Shown one piece after another: positions 45,063 through 56,360 of a DNA stretch of 64,000 bases. The stretch covers positions 62,001 through 126,000 of the forward strand of contig JAENRP010000021.1 in NCBI GenBank assembly GCA_024741835.1, read 5' to 3'. The notes beneath the pieces are model-generated. The model searched no databases and was not told the DNA's origin. It worked only from the letters and a program-made list of their open reading frames with translations. The stretch's first letter is position 1. Each line of letters opens with the position of its first letter. Source of the DNA: Diplocarpon mali. Lineage: Eukaryota > Ascomycota > Leotiomycetes > Helotiales > Drepanopezizaceae. Made by a program: the position numbers and the translations under genes.

Positions 45063-47141
45063 AGCACGAGACGAAACTCACGAATTGGTCTATCGCGAAA
45101 GCGTTGACATATATAATTCGCCGTCGAGCAGTGCGTCGATGTAGTACAGTGTACCTGTACTGCTGTGACCAAGTGCTGCAAACATTCGCCGTTCATTCAT
45201 CGTGTCCAACATCGAATGCTGCAGGTTTACGATGGCAAAACTCATGGCGCTGTCAGATGTAATGATAATTACGACGTGTCGCTCGAGGCAATGCGTCCCA
45301 TCGGACCATACGCCGCGCGAGGGACCTCTCGCTAAATGAAATCCGGTCATTTTCACGTAGGATGACAATCCGGTCTCCATAACCATGTTGTGAGCTAATT
45401 AGATAAATCAAATGCTTATGGATCGACTCAAATTTCGATTAGTCTTTTCTTAATTGAAACAAGGCTGTTATCGTCGTGCGAAAAGCGTTATACGACTGAT
45501 TTAAGCGAAACAATACCCTGATATCATAGTCGACCTTGGATACCAGACTCGCGCAGATCGAGTGAACCCTCTGACTACTGGATGCCGGACGGTCCATTCC
45601 ACTTCTACCGCTCATCAAGCTTTTCTCCTGCCGCCCATCCATTGATGTCAGCGCAATCGATACCCCGGGTCACATAACTATGAACAAGGACTTCCTCAGT
45701 GATTCATGTACTTTTTGGGATGCTTGAGCCGCGTCCACCGGCTTTAACTTGCTGATAGGCTAGGAGAAGCAAGGGAACAAATTTACTTCAAAAGGCCTAC
45801 GAGATGGGTATCGAGATCATGTATAAAGGGAAGTAGACGGGAGAAGAGGGCAAATTCACAAAGATCACATTCGCGTCATCATCTGCCTCAGCTACCTTGA
45901 AAAGTATCAAAAGAATTGACACTCGCCCTCAACAATCAGAGCAATATATAGCTAGCAAGCATTGAAGGTAACTTGAAGTGACATTCAGCCAATGTAAAAG
46001 AGCTGGAGAGAATAATACACCATATGCGCAAGCCCCGAACATGGGAAGCAAGCGCATTACGAAGCAGTATGAGACAGTCGAATTCGCAAAGGGTCACCTC
46101 GCTGTAAGTTTTTGTATCGTTTGTCATGGAGCTAATGACATACCAGTCTGACAACGGATCTCGGCGACCCGCAAGATGGTAGTCATGTTAACACCTCCAT
46201 CTGGGGACTATTTGAACTCAGGATAAGACATTCTTCTCGTTGAATAGTAATGAACCTCTCGCGGGCCCTTTAATGAAACATCCGGACGAGGCTCTATCGC
46301 AATGATCAACAAGAATCCTCGCGCATAGTGGCCAAAAAAAAGGGGGGGATGGGTCCTCGACATCAAGAACTACTACAACTTGTCCTTGGATCAGTAGACA
46401 CCGCTCTCTAGAATATGAAAGCGAGAGCTATCCACATTTTCTACCATCATAAACACCGGTCTGAGGTTTTGTTTCGCATTCGCACTCGTATAAAGCTGAA
46501 AGACAGATAAATCAGTATCCTGGAAGCTTGGGAAAGCCAGATTCGGCATGTGTCCCAGTAATAAACTCCCAGAATGCCAGAACCACATTGGAAAAGCCGA
46601 CATGCGCAGTAATGCGGATTTATGGCTCCATTTTGCAGATGACCGTTATGAATAGAACAAGGTACTTTCGCGAAACAACATTGGCGAATAGATGAGGCAA
46701 ACCTTTCGCTTCTGGCTAGCTGTAAGCAAAGCGAGTGGGAACGAAGGCATTGCTGGGAAACATCCAAATTATATACAACGACAATACACAATAGGTATGA
46801 CTGCATCTCAGGAGCGATAGCTTGGAAGGGTTTGAGAAAACGAAGATAAACTGGAGGAACAGCTAGGCTCGAGCGCGACTAAGAGAGGCAGAGAGATGAA
46901 TACGGTTACTGATAGATTCTAAAGCTGTAGATTCCAAGTCCTATGGAGCTGCAGGAGGTATATAATATATAGCAAGGTACGATTACATAAGCACAATCCT
47001 TGTATCTTCTAACAGTTACACACTAGCGGAGCTCAGCCGCGCCGCCCCATGACTTTGTAAACAACAGCCTTGTCTGATCCGAGCGTCTTTCATTCAACTT
47101 CAGCACGATTACCGCTTATACGCCCCTTACTAGGCACGAGT
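45063..47141. other. Gene-free stretch
   Basis: About 2.1 kb. Frames up to ~119 aa show nothing recognisable. A short poly-A/G run (AAAAAAAAGGGGGGG) lies at about 46336-46350. The last few hundred bases precede the coiled-coil gene. Confidence 0.4.
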
Positions 47142-48235
47142 ATGCTCCCTCCAATCGATGACTCAATTCTGCAAGCGAATCCGAAATTCGCTGCCTTACA
47201 CGGCATACTCGCGGAGCAAATCCTCACCCCTAACGGCTCGACCAAGTTGCACCCTGCGCAAAAAGAGCGCGACGCTGTAACCAAGGTCTATATGCTCTCT
47301 ACCAACGCGACTTCACATATCAATGCTAACGAGTGTTTACTTAGGCACTGGAAACGTGTCGAATACGCAACGCCAAATCCCAACTCCTGAAATCGGCTCT
47401 GCGGAACCTCGACCTTTCCTCTCCCACCCCCTCGAGCACAGCTTCCAAACCAGCGCGACAATCTCAAACCCAAGCTAAACCACCCACAACCCTTCCACCC
47501 GAACTCCTCGAGCTTATCCTACTGTTGTCCTCCCGCCTCTCCAGCAACTCTATCTCACCCGCCCAAAGTCGGCTGTTAGAGAGCTCAACGCGATGGGCCT
47601 CTCTCCGCCTCGAGCTCCCACGGATCGGGTCTCTAGTCTCCACCCATCTACAGACACAAGCCCTCTCCCTCTGTAGGATCCTCACGCCCAGCACCAACTC
47701 CTCATTCCTCCACCGCAACATCCCGAAGCTGCTGTCTTCCATCACAACCCTTCAAAAGGAGATATCGAGCAAAAGAGCCGAGTTGTCGGACCGGCGCACG
47801 GCACTAGTAACGCACACCACCACGCTCCTCACTCTATACCACCTCGGCACCGCCCTCGCGATTCGCATCCTCGAGCAAACAGCGCACGGCGCCTTGTCTC
47901 GACATATCAAAGCCCGTAGCGAGTTCCTGGGGTTGAAAGCGCAGCAGGTCCTCTGTCAAGCGGGCGAGAAGAGAGCTCAAGGGGAGCGGATGGTGTACAC
48001 GGAGGAGGTGCAGAATGCGCTGGTGAATTATGTCAGGGAGTTGAGAGTGGGCATGGAGAGGGGCAGGGAGAGGAGAAGGATGGCGGAAAGGACACTATGG
48101 GGTTATGGTGTCGGGCGGGGAGACGAGGGGGAGGGAAAAGAGAGGGTACTGAAAAGTGTGGCGAGAGCTTATGGTGAGCTGATTAAGGAGGTTGAGGAGG
48201 TGGGAAGAGATGTGGAAAGGCTAAGGGGCCGGTAG
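47142..48235 (+). CDS. Coiled-coil fungal protein, possible augmin subunit (HAUS4-like)
   Basis: Exons 47142-47285 and 47345-48235 give 344 aa. The 59-nt intron (GTCTAT donor, GCTAAC branch, TTAG acceptor) joins QKERDAVTK to ALETCRIRNAKSQLLKSALR. The start is the in-frame ATG of MLPPIDDSILQANPKFAALH; an earlier in-frame start codon lies 72 bases upstream. The protein is almost all helix, with Leu-rich stretches (PPELLELILLLSSRLSS, LVTHTTTLLTLYHLGTALAI) and a charged C-terminal coiled coil (RVLKSVARAYGELIKEVEEV). The NPKFA-like N-terminal motif and C-terminal coil recall HAUS4 of the augmin complex, which nucleates microtubules on microtubules. That assignment is inference only. Confidence 0.7.
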
Positions 48236-48708
48236 GGTTTATTTAGTGCGAGGATTTACCGGAAATATGGTTGAAATGCTGAGATTGATAGAGAAGTCTG
48301 AGCCCTTGAGGTTTTGGGGGTTTTGTTGCATGTCGCGCCCAATGTCGAAGCATGACTAGGATACTAGGCATCTTGATGGAGACACAGCAAACCACCGAAA
48401 CACCGGGCATTCAAAGCGGGTCTGTCATATGCTAACGCCCCTTCTCGTATGCAGCAATCCACCTAGGGCCCTTCCACATATCTCAAAAGCTACTTGGTAA
48501 TTGTAGGATGTGCAACTGTAAAAACAAAACTACACTACTCTCACGTACTTGTGTAAAGATTATTTGAAACAGCAGACGAGCAGAGGTTGGTCAGAGTACC
48601 ATGACACTTTTTATACATTGGAAAAAATTTCTGTACGTGTGGCAGATATTGCTCGCTACTGTACAGGTCAAGCCAAGTCAATCATCTTCTACGCAATGGC
48701 AATCACAT

Positions 48709-50298
48709 CTACGGCTTGACAGCGTGGATGGCAGCGGCGAGCCTCTTGACGTTTCCGGATGTAATACCTGCGACTGATATTCTGCCGTCCTTGGTAGCGT
48801 AGACGGAATGCTGTACTCTTTTTAGCCAGAGCTTTTGCAGCTAACTCAGGAAAACATACCTCCTTGGCCAACTTATCCATCTGCTCAGGGCTCAATCCAG
48901 TATAAGCAAACATACCAATTTGGCTGGTGATATGGCTCCAGTCATGTTTAGACCCAAGTGCCTCGAGCTCTTTCTTCAATAGCGCACGCATGGTGATAAT
49001 GCGGTCAGCCATGCCCTTGACCTCGCCCAACCACTGCTTGTTCAGGGCCTTGTCGTTGAGAATCTCGGCCGCGATGCGGGCTCCGTGGACGGGAGGATTG
49101 GAGTATAGAGGGCGGACGAGAATCTTGACTTGCGAGTCGACGCGCTTGGCTTCTTCAGGGGAGGCGGTCACAATGGAAAAGGCGCCAACACGCTCACCGT
49201 AGAGGCCCTGTACTTGTTAGTATGGAAGTTTTTTCTGGTAGACCAAGACTTTATACCATGTTCTTGGCAAAGGATTGAGCAAGGCAGATGTTGTGGCCCT
49301 CGGAAACAAAGTGTCGGATGGGGAAAGCGTCTTTGTCAGTATCTCCAGACGCAAAGCCCTGGTAAGCCATATCGAAGAACGCATAGTGGTTACCAGCCTT
49401 GACCGCCTGGCTGATCTCCTTCCATTGCTCGGGGGTGGGGTCGACACCGGTCGGGTTGTGTGCACACGCGTGGAGCAAGAAAATGCTACCCTCTGGCGCG
49501 CCCTTGATATCCGCAACCATGCCCTCGAAGTCAAGTCCAATGGTATCCTTGTTATAATACCTGTACTTCTCCACCTCCAGTCCCGAGTCCTTGAAGACCG
49601 CACCATGGTTAGCCCATGAGGGAGTGGGGATGTAAATCTTCTTCGCGCCTGGGTAGTGGCGTTGAAGGAAAGCACCTCCAATTCTCAGAGCGCCTGTTCC
49701 GGAGATGGATTGTGTGATGACGAGACGGTCAAGAGCACTCGATCCAGGGCCGTATGCGAGGAGGGCGGCGGCTTTGGTGAACTCGGGGACACCGGTAATG
49801 CCGGCGTACTCCTTGTTTAGATGCGCGGATACGACTTTGTCCTCGGCGGTTCGTACGGAAGGGAGAACGTATGGCTTTCCTTGGTCGTCGCGGTATGCGC
49901 CCACACCTGCCAGCTGGAATTAGAACTGCTTGTCCGAAGCGGAATGAGCTTGCATACCCAGATTGATCTTTTCCTTGAAGCTGTCGGCCTTGAAAGCCTC
50001 GGTAATACCTGTATTGCTGTCAGAAGGCAATTCGTCCTATCTCTCTACGTTAGACATACCCAGGATGGCCTTTTGAGAAAGGATTCGTTAGCGGTTTAAG
50101 GTAGTTGAACGTCGTCCGGAGAACTTACATCCTATTGCATGGTTAGCTAGCACTTCACGGGGTCTCGCAGATGCGACAGCTTACAGGAGGACCTTGAGGC
50201 ACATTGGCCCATGTTGACGCTTGGCAGGATGCAACAGAGCTTCTTATGACGCTGCGCGAAACGGCCTTGCGGCTTGCTAGTCGGACTGTAGACAACAT
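48709..50298 (-). CDS. AAT1: Aspartate aminotransferase, mitochondrial
   Basis: Seven exons: 50298-50185, 50131-50129 (3 nt), 50069-50060 (10 nt), 50008-49958, 49906-49257, 49207-48860 and 48810-48709. The product is 425 aa, the usual length. Residues 1-~28 are a mitochondrial presequence ([20 protein letters not shown]). The mature start is [20 protein letters not shown] and [20 protein letters not shown]. Active-site features include [11 protein letters not shown], the [11 protein letters not shown] segment and the PLP-binding Lys-274 in SFAKNMGLYGER, then [15 protein letters not shown]. All six introns (49-59 nt) have good GT-CTAAC-AG signals. Reaction: aspartate + 2-oxoglutarate to oxaloacetate + glutamate, part of the malate-aspartate shuttle. 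Confidence 0.96.
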
Positions 50299-52016
50299 TC
50301 TCTTGAACTTGAGGGTATCGCGAAAGGATCCTAGATTCAGCGACGGCGAGGTTGAGAGAGGGAGAAAGATCGGGCTCGGGTGTCCCGCAACCTAATGTGA
50401 GCTATTCCGCTCCTTTTCCGGGCTTTCGGTCCCAAGGATTCTTAGTGTGTATTTTTAGCGCGCTGTGGGGATGATCCCTCGGCTTGGAAATGTCAACTGC
50501 CATCTGCATTCTCCCTTTCATGCTACGAGTATATCTTCACTCCTGCTCTGCTAGCTGACCGCAATCGTCGCAAAGCCCTTCTGTATTTTGCCATAGCGAG
50601 CCCGATGCAAACTCGACGTGACGAGCCCTACGAAGCTTGCCTGACCATCAACAGTCTGACGAGGAGTGAACTGCATCAGTAACAGCTATGTTGTGAACGT
50701 TTCCGTCTTCTCCATAGCTTCCAGATGGAAGGGGAGGTTTTAGCTGGTGCCTCGCACCCGCACCGCCTGCATTAGCCGCGAAGTCCCAGTCAGTGCGGCC
50801 AAACTACCAATACCCAGAGCTTCGAGAACAGCAAGGATTGTTATCTGATCGTCGGGGCAAGGAGCTCTGGTGTCTTAGATTTTATATCTTCGATTCATAT
50901 GTCTACTGATGACAATTGGCTGAGCTGTTGGTGTCCTGAGCTATTAGCAACGACAAAGGCGTTAAATCTTGTGTTCTAGTCTCATTTCCGTCTATGAGTA
51001 CTTCAGCTCGCATCTCCACTGTCTGCTTCTCAGGATGAAGATACCTCTGTGTCAATATCAGATGATGACATACTGTGGCTGAGTCTCGGCTGATCCAAGG
51101 TTTCAAGACTTTCTTTACGATCTGTCACTACCTGAAATATCTTGGTTTGATCTAGACACACCTCACCAGGCATGGCTGTTTTACCTATTATACACGCTTC
51201 ATGGAAGATGGGTTTGACGAGGAGTACTGTGTGGCTTTGTGACGCGGGAAGACCTATCCATTTTCCATGAAAAACTCAGCACCTTCGCCACTTTCCCCCC
51301 CCTAGATAGCTTCAAACTTCGCTGTATCACTGTGCCCCAATATCTCATTTTTCCTTTGTCTAGCGCTGTGCTCTCTTGATTGTGCAGGAATCCCAGTGCT
51401 ATGAAGCGGAGTATTGCTCTTGCCAAATAATCCGGATTTTCATACCAAGTATCTCTTAATCAGAGAAAGTCCCTCACAAAGCACCAGATCCTTGCGATCC
51501 TTCAGCTCTGAACGGCATCTCTGGCTATTTCTCATTCGTAGATTGCAATTACTTCCTAAGATTTCTCTGTTTCTTCACCCCATCTAGGAACTGGCTTTGA
51601 CCAAAATATATACAATAAATGTACAGCTACTCTCTCCTACAGCAACTACTTTTCGCCCAAGAACTCCGAGACAGTCTCAGAGAAGTATATCTTGCTATAA
51701 GGGCAGACCAAATCTTCAATAGAAGCAAAAATACGGAAGGCATAACACAGATCGTGAGTCGTCGCAATGACTTTGTGAAACCCACTTACAAAATCTTTAA
51801 TATCTATATTTTGACAGTATAAGACTATGATTGAAGCACCAGCACAGAATTATAGCACATTGATTTTACGAAAAGAGTAGTTTATTAACATGAAAATAGA
51901 CCTTGGCAGACTGATAGATTTCTGAAGTTCTGGTCTCGGCTCCATTGAAACAGTTTCTATTCATATAAAAGTTGAGAACTTCGCACATTGTACCGCGTTA
52001 TTTGATATATATATAT
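50299..52016. other. Gene-free stretch
   Basis: About 1.7 kb between the AAT1 promoter and the retroelement. No recognisable frames, RNA genes or repeats were found. It becomes AT-rich toward 52000. Confidence 0.4.
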
Positions 52017-52276
52017 TATAGTGAGGAGATTCTCTGATAGTAAACGTAGTAGTAAACTAGAGGAGGGCACGAGAAAGTATGAAGTGCAAATGACGATGTT
52101 GGATGTCTTGTTCTCTAAGAGAGCTCTCTAACTACGAGCTATTTAAGGTAAGCGCCTTCTTAGCGCTGACACTAAGTCATGTGGCAAGTCATATGATATG
52201 TTATGTGTATGACATGTCATGTGATAGATAATGTGATAGATCATGTGACAAGCATGTGATATGCGTACCTGCAACA
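52017..52276 (-). repeat. 3' LTR of the copia element
   Basis: It matches the 5' LTR throughout with scattered substitutions. It contains the internal repeat-rich stretch CATGTGATAGATNATGTGATA and similar ATGTGA units at 52180-52260. The left boundary is approximate (52017-52022). Confidence 0.85.
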
Positions 52277-52468
52277 CACCCCTCTAGGGAGACCTTTAAA
52301 GGTACTCGCCAGCACACATGTGACGTTATAACTTTTGTTGTATTATATAGTTTCGGCCAAAAAATCAATCTGCAGATATGAGAAAATGGAGTAGAGTTCG
52401 CTAGCGCGCTCTGCTCTCGAGTAAGAAGTCAACCCTGTATAAGAAACCACCCCTTAAGAAATCACCCC

Positions 52469-52880
52469 TTATTCGAGGTGCAGAACTTGCATATATAGCA
52501 ATTTAACGAAGGCGGCGTGATTCGAGCTATTTAGGCTCTTCGTGAGGCCATCTGCGGCGTTCTCCTTGGTGTTGGTATACCAAAGGTCTAAGTAGCCTTT
52601 CCTCAGTTCTTGCCGTATATAGTGTAACTTGATGTCGATATGCTTTGTCCTTTGGGGATATTCAGGGTTCTCTGTCAGATGAAGTGCTCCTTGATTGTCG
52701 TAGATCATCTCGACCTTCTTGGCGTCGTCGCGATTATATCCCATTTCCTTGAGTACTTGTCGTATCCATGAGGCTTCTTGTGCAAATTTACACATGGCAA
52801 CGTACTCAGCTTCTGTGGAGGAGAGAGCAATGATGGTCTATTGTTTCGAAGAGGCGGTAATTACGCCGTTGTTGAGGAAG
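52469..52880 (-). pseudogene. copia RT/RNase H C-terminal fragment
   Basis: The frame gives FFLNNGVITASSKQ, an amber codon at 52838-52840, then TIIALSSTEAEYVAMCKFAQ and SWIRQVLKEMGY. IYDNQGALHLTENPEYPQRT with KHIDIKLHYIRQ follows. STEAEY and KHIDI are hallmarks of the copia RNase H end. The amber codon sits where relatives have a Gln (SSKQQT or similar), so it is a likely CAG-to-TAG change. The frame ends naturally at 52469. Confidence 0.88.
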
Positions 52881-52882
52881 AA

Positions 52883-53015
52883 GACATCCAACATCGTCGT
52901 TTGCACCTCATACTTTCTCGTGCCCTCTTCTAATTTACTATTACGTTTACTATCAGAGAACCCCTGATGTGAAGAGGTTCTCTGATATTAAACGTAATAG
53001 TAAATGTAGTGAGGA
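52883..53015. repeat. Inverted LTR-end fragments inside the element
   Basis: 52883-52970 matches the LTR start region in reverse orientation (CATCGTCGTTTGCACCTCAT, then GTGCCCTCTTCTAATTTAC). It is followed after a few bases by a fragment in the direct orientation (AGGTTCTCTGATATTAAACG). Together they form an imperfect palindrome of ~35-bp arms. It sits exactly where gag ends and the RT remnant begins. Confidence 0.75.
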
Positions 53016-53019
53016 GCTG

Positions 53020-53780
53020 AAGTCGTCGTACTTAATTGTGACGTAGGTCTGGATGGCGTTGTATTCTAGTACTGTACCAGATCCTTCGTATTGCTTTTGA
53101 AGAGCTTCCCATATGTCTAAGGCTGATTTGTTACCTTCAGTATGTGCTAATGGTCCTGGTTTACAATTAAGTGTGATAGCAAGCTTTATCTGAGATTCCT
53201 TAGCTTCCCATCTAACCCAACTGGCCCGTTCATCAGCAGTGATTGAAGGGTCCTATAAGTCAACCTTAGGTGGAGCATATGTACGAGCTTTTATATGAAG
53301 ATGCATTATTAGAGCGTTTGACTTTGCAAGGTTTATAACCTTATCTCTCTACTAGCTGTAGTCCTCTACTCCTTTAAGCTTTTGAGACTCTGGGAGGCTA
53401 AGGGCAGCCGAAGATGTCGATATCTTGTTTGTATATGTGTTATCGAAGGGAGGAGAGGTAGGAAATGAACTATTGTCGTCGAATTCGAGTTTAGGGTACT
53501 GTATGTCGTTCCTTAAGATAGGTGAGTCAGGCAATGGAGTGTTCTTAGCAATTAAGCTAGTTATCTCAGCTGTCAGTCCTAATGATTCTGCTAGGGCGAT
53601 GATTCTCGCTCGAGCTTGTATAATTGCGTAGCGTTCCGGAAGGGGAGTAGCTACTGTTTTTGTATTGAAATGACGCTTCGAAGCGTCGTTGGTTGAGTAA
53701 TACTCAAAATATCGATCAGCCTTTTCGTTTGTAAGGGAGACTCTAATCGATGAAATTTGTCGAATGCTATTCATAGGCAT
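53020..53780 (-). pseudogene. copia gag-like relic
   Basis: An ATG at about 53780 just after the primer site opens a 142-aa frame (to 53352). In another frame or after stops, 53220-53041 reads WVRWEAKESQIKLAITLNCK and HTEGNKSALDIWEALQKQYE, the pattern of copia-type gag (UBN2-like) domains. The continuity is broken by stop codons, so no full gag protein is made. Confidence 0.7.
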
Positions 53781-53795
53781 GCGGGGCTCATAACC

Positions 53796-54043
53796 TATAG
53801 TAAGGAGGTTCTCTGATAGTAAACTTAGTAGTTAACTAGAAGAGGGCACGAAGAAGTATGAAGTGCAAACGACGATGTCGGATGTCTTGATCTCTGAGCG
53901 AGCTCTCTAACTACGAGCTATTTAAGGTAAGCGCCTTCTTAGCGCTGCCACTAAGTCATGTGGCAAGTCATATGACATATCATGTGTACGATGTGTCATA
54001 TGACAGATCATATGACAAACATGTGATGAGCGTACCTGCAACA
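53796..54043 (-). repeat. 5' LTR of the copia element
   Basis: Same sequence family as 52017-52276. Its outer end (TGCAACA on plus, 54037-54043) directly abuts a third LTR copy. Its inner end is fixed by the primer-binding site at 53795 and below. Confidence 0.87.
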
Positions 54044-54256
54044 GTAAACTAGAAGAGGGCACGAGATAGTATGAGGTGCAAACGACGATGTTGGATGTCT
54101 TGATCTCTAAGAGAGCTCTCTAACTAGGAGCTATTTAAGGTAAGTGCCTTCTTAGCACGGCCACTAAGTCATGTGGCAAGTCGTATGATATGTCATGTGT
54201 ATGACATGTCATGTGATAAATCATGTGACAAGAATGTGATATGCGTATCTGCAACA
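54044..54256 (-). repeat. Third LTR copy, truncated, in direct tandem
   Basis: It begins at GTAAACTAGAAGAGGGCACG and so lacks about 25 bp of the inner end. It ends with the same TGCAACA. The tandem LTR-LTR junction without intervening sequence suggests recombination between elements or insertion into an older LTR. Confidence 0.85.
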
Positions 54257-56360
54257 CTTTTCCTTTGTTACTGCCAGTCTCTAGCTTAGATTATTCACTC
54301 GAAGGAGCAACGAATACAGCTTCGGGTGTGGACGTACAACTCTGTACTTGATCTTATACTAGTAGAACCTGTCTGGAAACGCACTAGCGCACAATCCTAT
54401 ATATAGGGGATCGGCGAAGACGAACGGCTATAGCTACAGCGCTTATTAGAGCTGAAAATTGTCTACTAAAGGCATTATATATAGGTATAGATGAGACCTT
54501 AGCTAGATACGTCCCTATGCCCTTTAAGAGGCTCAGGTGATAGGCTTTCAGCCTACTACTGCTGGACGAAAATGACTATCATCATTATCATTATCATCAT
54601 TATTATACTTACTGCCAAAATTTTCATGAATGAAAATGATATTCAGGGTAGCCTTAAGGTTTTTCCAGAGCCATGCAAGGTATCGAAATTTCAAGGCAAG
54701 AGCAGGTATTGAGTTTCTTCGAAGAAATCGTAGTTCTATTCCACTAACTCAAAGCAGCTTCAAAATTCAGAGCCAGAGCATCAGGACAGCCTGCAACAGG
54801 CTTTGAAGCATGCTATGAAAGGACATTATCTCATAATGTGTAGAAAATTTATATCAATGACCACTTACTGCTGGATAAATATCAAAGTATGCGACACCGG
54901 AAAGTTCCAATTGATCTCACAATCTTCCACTGAGCTTCACAATTTTTCTTGGCTCATGATATCTCGGGTCACAATTTACGCTCAATTTTACCTCCATAAG
55001 CAGCTTTGCCCTCAATTCATCCGCAGGCGTAATCCACAACCTCGCGGGTAGTTTATATATCCGGAGTCCTTCTGGTCTGATGTATAGGATCCAAAGGTTT
55101 TGGCAGCTTTGGCAGCTTTTAGCGATAGCCCAAAAGAAGCCTGGCCTCAAAATAATGCTTACCCAGTATCAAAAGCGCTCCCAAGCGGACATCAGGGCTC
55201 TCGCATGTCATTAAGAGAAGTAATTTTTGGGATATGCCCCTGCAACTTGAAGCTAGGAATGCAGCCACCTAATATTTACAGATGCCAAGCTGTTTGAATC
55301 AAATATTGATCGCATCTCTGAATAATTGTGTGATCTTCAGCTTGAGCTTGTCAAATTTGTCGACTACTGGATATACAGCTGCGGTCAGTGACTTCATCTC
55401 TTCATTTTATTCTTAATTTCTTTATTAGTCCTGCTTCCACCTCAGCGCTGGTAAAATTTCTTAAGCGGAAAGCACCACGTCTTACCGGAGGCTTTAATTC
55501 TGAAATTCGTTTCTAAGTAGTACGAACTTGAGCGTATTTCACAACTGCGTTTACTAGATTTTCCAATACTATATAAACAATACTATTTACAGAGAGTTTT
55601 CCATATACGCCATGAATTTTTGTTGATACATTCGGCATAGTTGTATTCGCGCCTGAAATGCTTGTCGATAAAATTTTCACAATGTTCGTGACGAAAAGTC
55701 CGTGTGATAAATGCAATATAGCAGCTGAGATTCTGTTCCGTTTGAGAAAGTACTTGGAACAATTTTCATTTCACGTTTCTCATTTCATATCTTGGAGACA
55801 TTCCGTTTGGCAGTTCCAGGATTGTTGGAGATGAAGTTGAAAGGAGATTGATTGCCTCTACCTCCAGATTATTAGCGTCCCGAAAACGAGCCGATTTCTC
55901 TTGAAAGTTATTCCTCGGAGCTGAGAACTTCGAGCTAATCACAGAAGATTCAAGTTTATCCTTCGAAACAAACTTATCTAGCGCTAAACTTGCTCTACTT
56001 GAGTGCATCTTGCAGCCCCCATAGACCTCAGGACACCAAATGGTCAAAGGAGAATAGCTCGGCTCTCGGTTTGCTTATTTCTCTAGCCAGTTGCTATCAC
56101 CGAGCTTCAGAATGACCAATTAAGCGCCGCAAAAAATGCGTTGCAGAGTAACGGTGAGCTAGAAGCTATGACGCACCCCGCCCCTTTGTTTGTGTCGCTA
56201 ACGCGTCTAGCGAGCGAGCCAGGCCCAGGCCAAGAAATAAACAATGACTTCACTCAGATACCCGCTAGATCCCACCTCACATCGATCTCTTCAATATAAT
56301 TAAGGCATCTTCTTGCTTAGAAATAAAAATCACAATCCAAAACTTCTCAATTGTCGAGTC
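54257..56360. other. AT-rich gene-free stretch
   Basis: About 2.1 kb. 54330-54530 is rich in TATATAGG and TAGCTA-type sequence and stops in all frames, like a RIP-worn repeat. A CATCATTAT-type microsatellite lies at 54571-54605. No gene was recognised. Confidence 0.4.

Larger units (their letters stand above)
52017..54043 (-). mobile_element. Ty1/copia-type LTR retrotransposon, internally deleted
   Basis: Element sense is minus. The 5' LTR is 54043-53796 and the 3' LTR is 52276-~52017, about 250-260 bp each, starting TGTTGCAGGTACGC and ending near CTCC(T/C)(T/C)ACTATA. Directly after the 5' LTR comes GGTTATGAGCCC, a primer site matching the anticodon region of initiator tRNA-Met. Then a gag-like frame (53780-~53020) and the 3' end of RT/RNase H (~52880-52469) follow. 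A purine tract CCTAGAGGGGTG abuts the 3' LTR. Protease, integrase and most of the RT are missing, replaced by an inverted LTR junction (52883-53015), so the copy is non-autonomous. Target-site duplications could not be defined. Confidence 0.88.
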
